Assembly: GCA_032622095.1 (NCBI GenBank)
Contig: CP136065.1
Coordinates: 208,856,151-208,920,150, forward strand
Length of the DNA: 64,000 bases
Source: Siphonodentalium dalli
Taxonomy: Eukaryota; Mollusca; Scaphopoda; Gadilida; Siphonodentaliidae
Reading direction: 5' to 3'
Every line of letters begins with the position of its first letter. Positions within the stretch are counted from its first letter, which is position 1. A program made the position numbers and the translations under genes. Below the pieces are notes generated by a model. The model was not told where the DNA came from and made no database searches. It saw only the letters and a list, made by a program, of their open reading frames with translations. Below, piece after piece: positions 63,287-64,000 of the stretch.

Positions 63287-63750
63287 CTGAAAAAAAAGGA
63301 ATAGACATATTGTTTATTGTTGAATACAAACAATAAAACAAAAAAATTCCATCAGGCCACCACAGATTTGAAAATTGACATGTATTTCATGTTACTATTA
63401 AAATTTGAAAGTAATCAGACAACTTGAACACAAAGTCATCATCCTGACTTCAAAATATGTTCTAAGCAAAAGAGGCATAACTCCATTACATCAAAAAATT
63501 AGAGATGTGAATTGTCCCATGTGCAGGGAAGGATCCAGGGCTCTTTTGATACCTGTTACAGGTTTGGGCGCCCAAACTCTGGTGGCCTAAATGTCCCCAA
63601 ATTGCTAGTGGATAGTTTTATTAAAGCTGAATTTTCTATATTTTGAAGGAAATCTTCTATTATAATTCAACATGCAATGCAAATCATCAATATACAGTTG
63701 ATATAGAGCCTTTATTTGCTTAATCAAGTGTCCAGTGAGAAATATTTTAA

Positions 63751-64000
63751 CCCTTTCATGACTGGGGCTTCTTGAAATTTTGCAAAATCCTGTGTCAATG
63801 TATTCTCTTATATATATGAGAGTCTCCCATCTAAGGAGCCTCGCATATATAAGATAATGCATTGGCCTTTATCTTGACCTTGTAACTTGTAAGCCAGTGC
63901 ATTTTCTTATTCGGGATCTTTAATGCTGCATCTAAGGGAGGGGGGCGACCCCCTCCCGTACCTACCCCCATCTCGGGCATACGGCCCTCGGGATATGCCT
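63751..64000. mobile_element. TTAA-type MITE, cut by the window edge
   Basis: TTAA (63747-63750) then CCCTTTCATGACTGGGGCTT, palindromic TCTCTTATATATATGAGAGT and GCCTCGCATATATAAGATAA, then GATCTTTAATGCTGCATC as in the 48701 copy. The right terminus is not reached. The last 65 bp are unusually GC-rich (GGGAGGGGGGCGACCCCCTC). Confidence 0.7.

Noticed and set aside
1-64000. tRNA, rRNA, CRISPR or bacterial-operon signals
   Set aside because: No cloverleaf with A/B boxes, no rRNA-like block, no regular spacer array and no Shine-Dalgarno-led gene runs were seen. The tandem arrays have no spacers.

Overview
The window reads as an AT-rich piece of an invertebrate animal genome, most likely a marine lophotrochozoan such as a mollusc. 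That placement is an inference from style, not from a marker gene. The evidence is eukaryotic: short exons bounded by polypyrimidine-AG acceptors and GTGAGT/GTAAGT donors, animal extracellular modules (TSP1, C-type lectin and EGF pieces), tandem exon duplications, minisatellites and a dense load of DNA transposons with readable target-site duplications. I saw no bacterial-style operon, rRNA, tRNA or CRISPR array.

Layout. 0-3 kb: a gag-like CCHC zinc-knuckle ORF running in from the left edge, two phase-compatible exons of an unknown gene, and a tandem array of SAM-like exons split by a hAT-type element. 3.4-8.2 kb: a multi-exon gene on the + strand whose splice phases join a SAP half-motif, a SWIM zinc finger, a YqaJ nuclease domain and a decayed PHD finger. 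8.4-10.3 kb: a Ser-rich reading frame with a recurrent D-x-x-A-W-G motif and a 66-bp tandem repeat. 10.6-24 kb: decaying tandem copies of a TSP1 exon, three of them carrying an inserted C-type-lectin-like segment, with hAT-like, 9-bp-TSD and Tc1/mariner-like elements and a 5.2-kb inverted-terminus element between them. 24-39 kb: a duplicated region with a piggyBac-like MITE, a family of short secreted cationic peptides on the - strand, EGF-like exons on the + strand, and a 2.45-kb array of about 45 copies of a 54-bp coding repeat.

39-49 kb: single exons, a hAT-like element, and a five-copy array of a coiled-coil-like exon. One of these copies is split by a 1.67-kb element with 33-bp terminal inverted repeats and a TAA duplication that carries a long non-DDE reading frame. 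49.5-53.7 kb: a 4.2-kb inverted-terminus unit holding a 162-bp satellite with an A-A-B higher-order pattern, plus a secreted-looking ORF. 53.8-57.5 kb: a large fold-back whose arms hold the same coding-like segment, with a 9-bp-TSD MITE in the loop. 57.6-64 kb: a palindromic Tc1/mariner-like MITE, a nested hAT element with a BED-finger remnant, a - strand gene with an acidic exon, and a TTAA-flanked MITE at the right edge.

Most reading frames of 60-100 codons here are chance frames in AT-rich or repetitive DNA and are left out. Nothing in the window proves a working new system. The strongest leads are the SAP-SWIM-YqaJ-PHD gene, the TIR element with an unrecognised cargo protein, the 54-bp EGF-derived array that makes an N-glycosylation sequon at every repeat junction, and the small secreted-peptide family.
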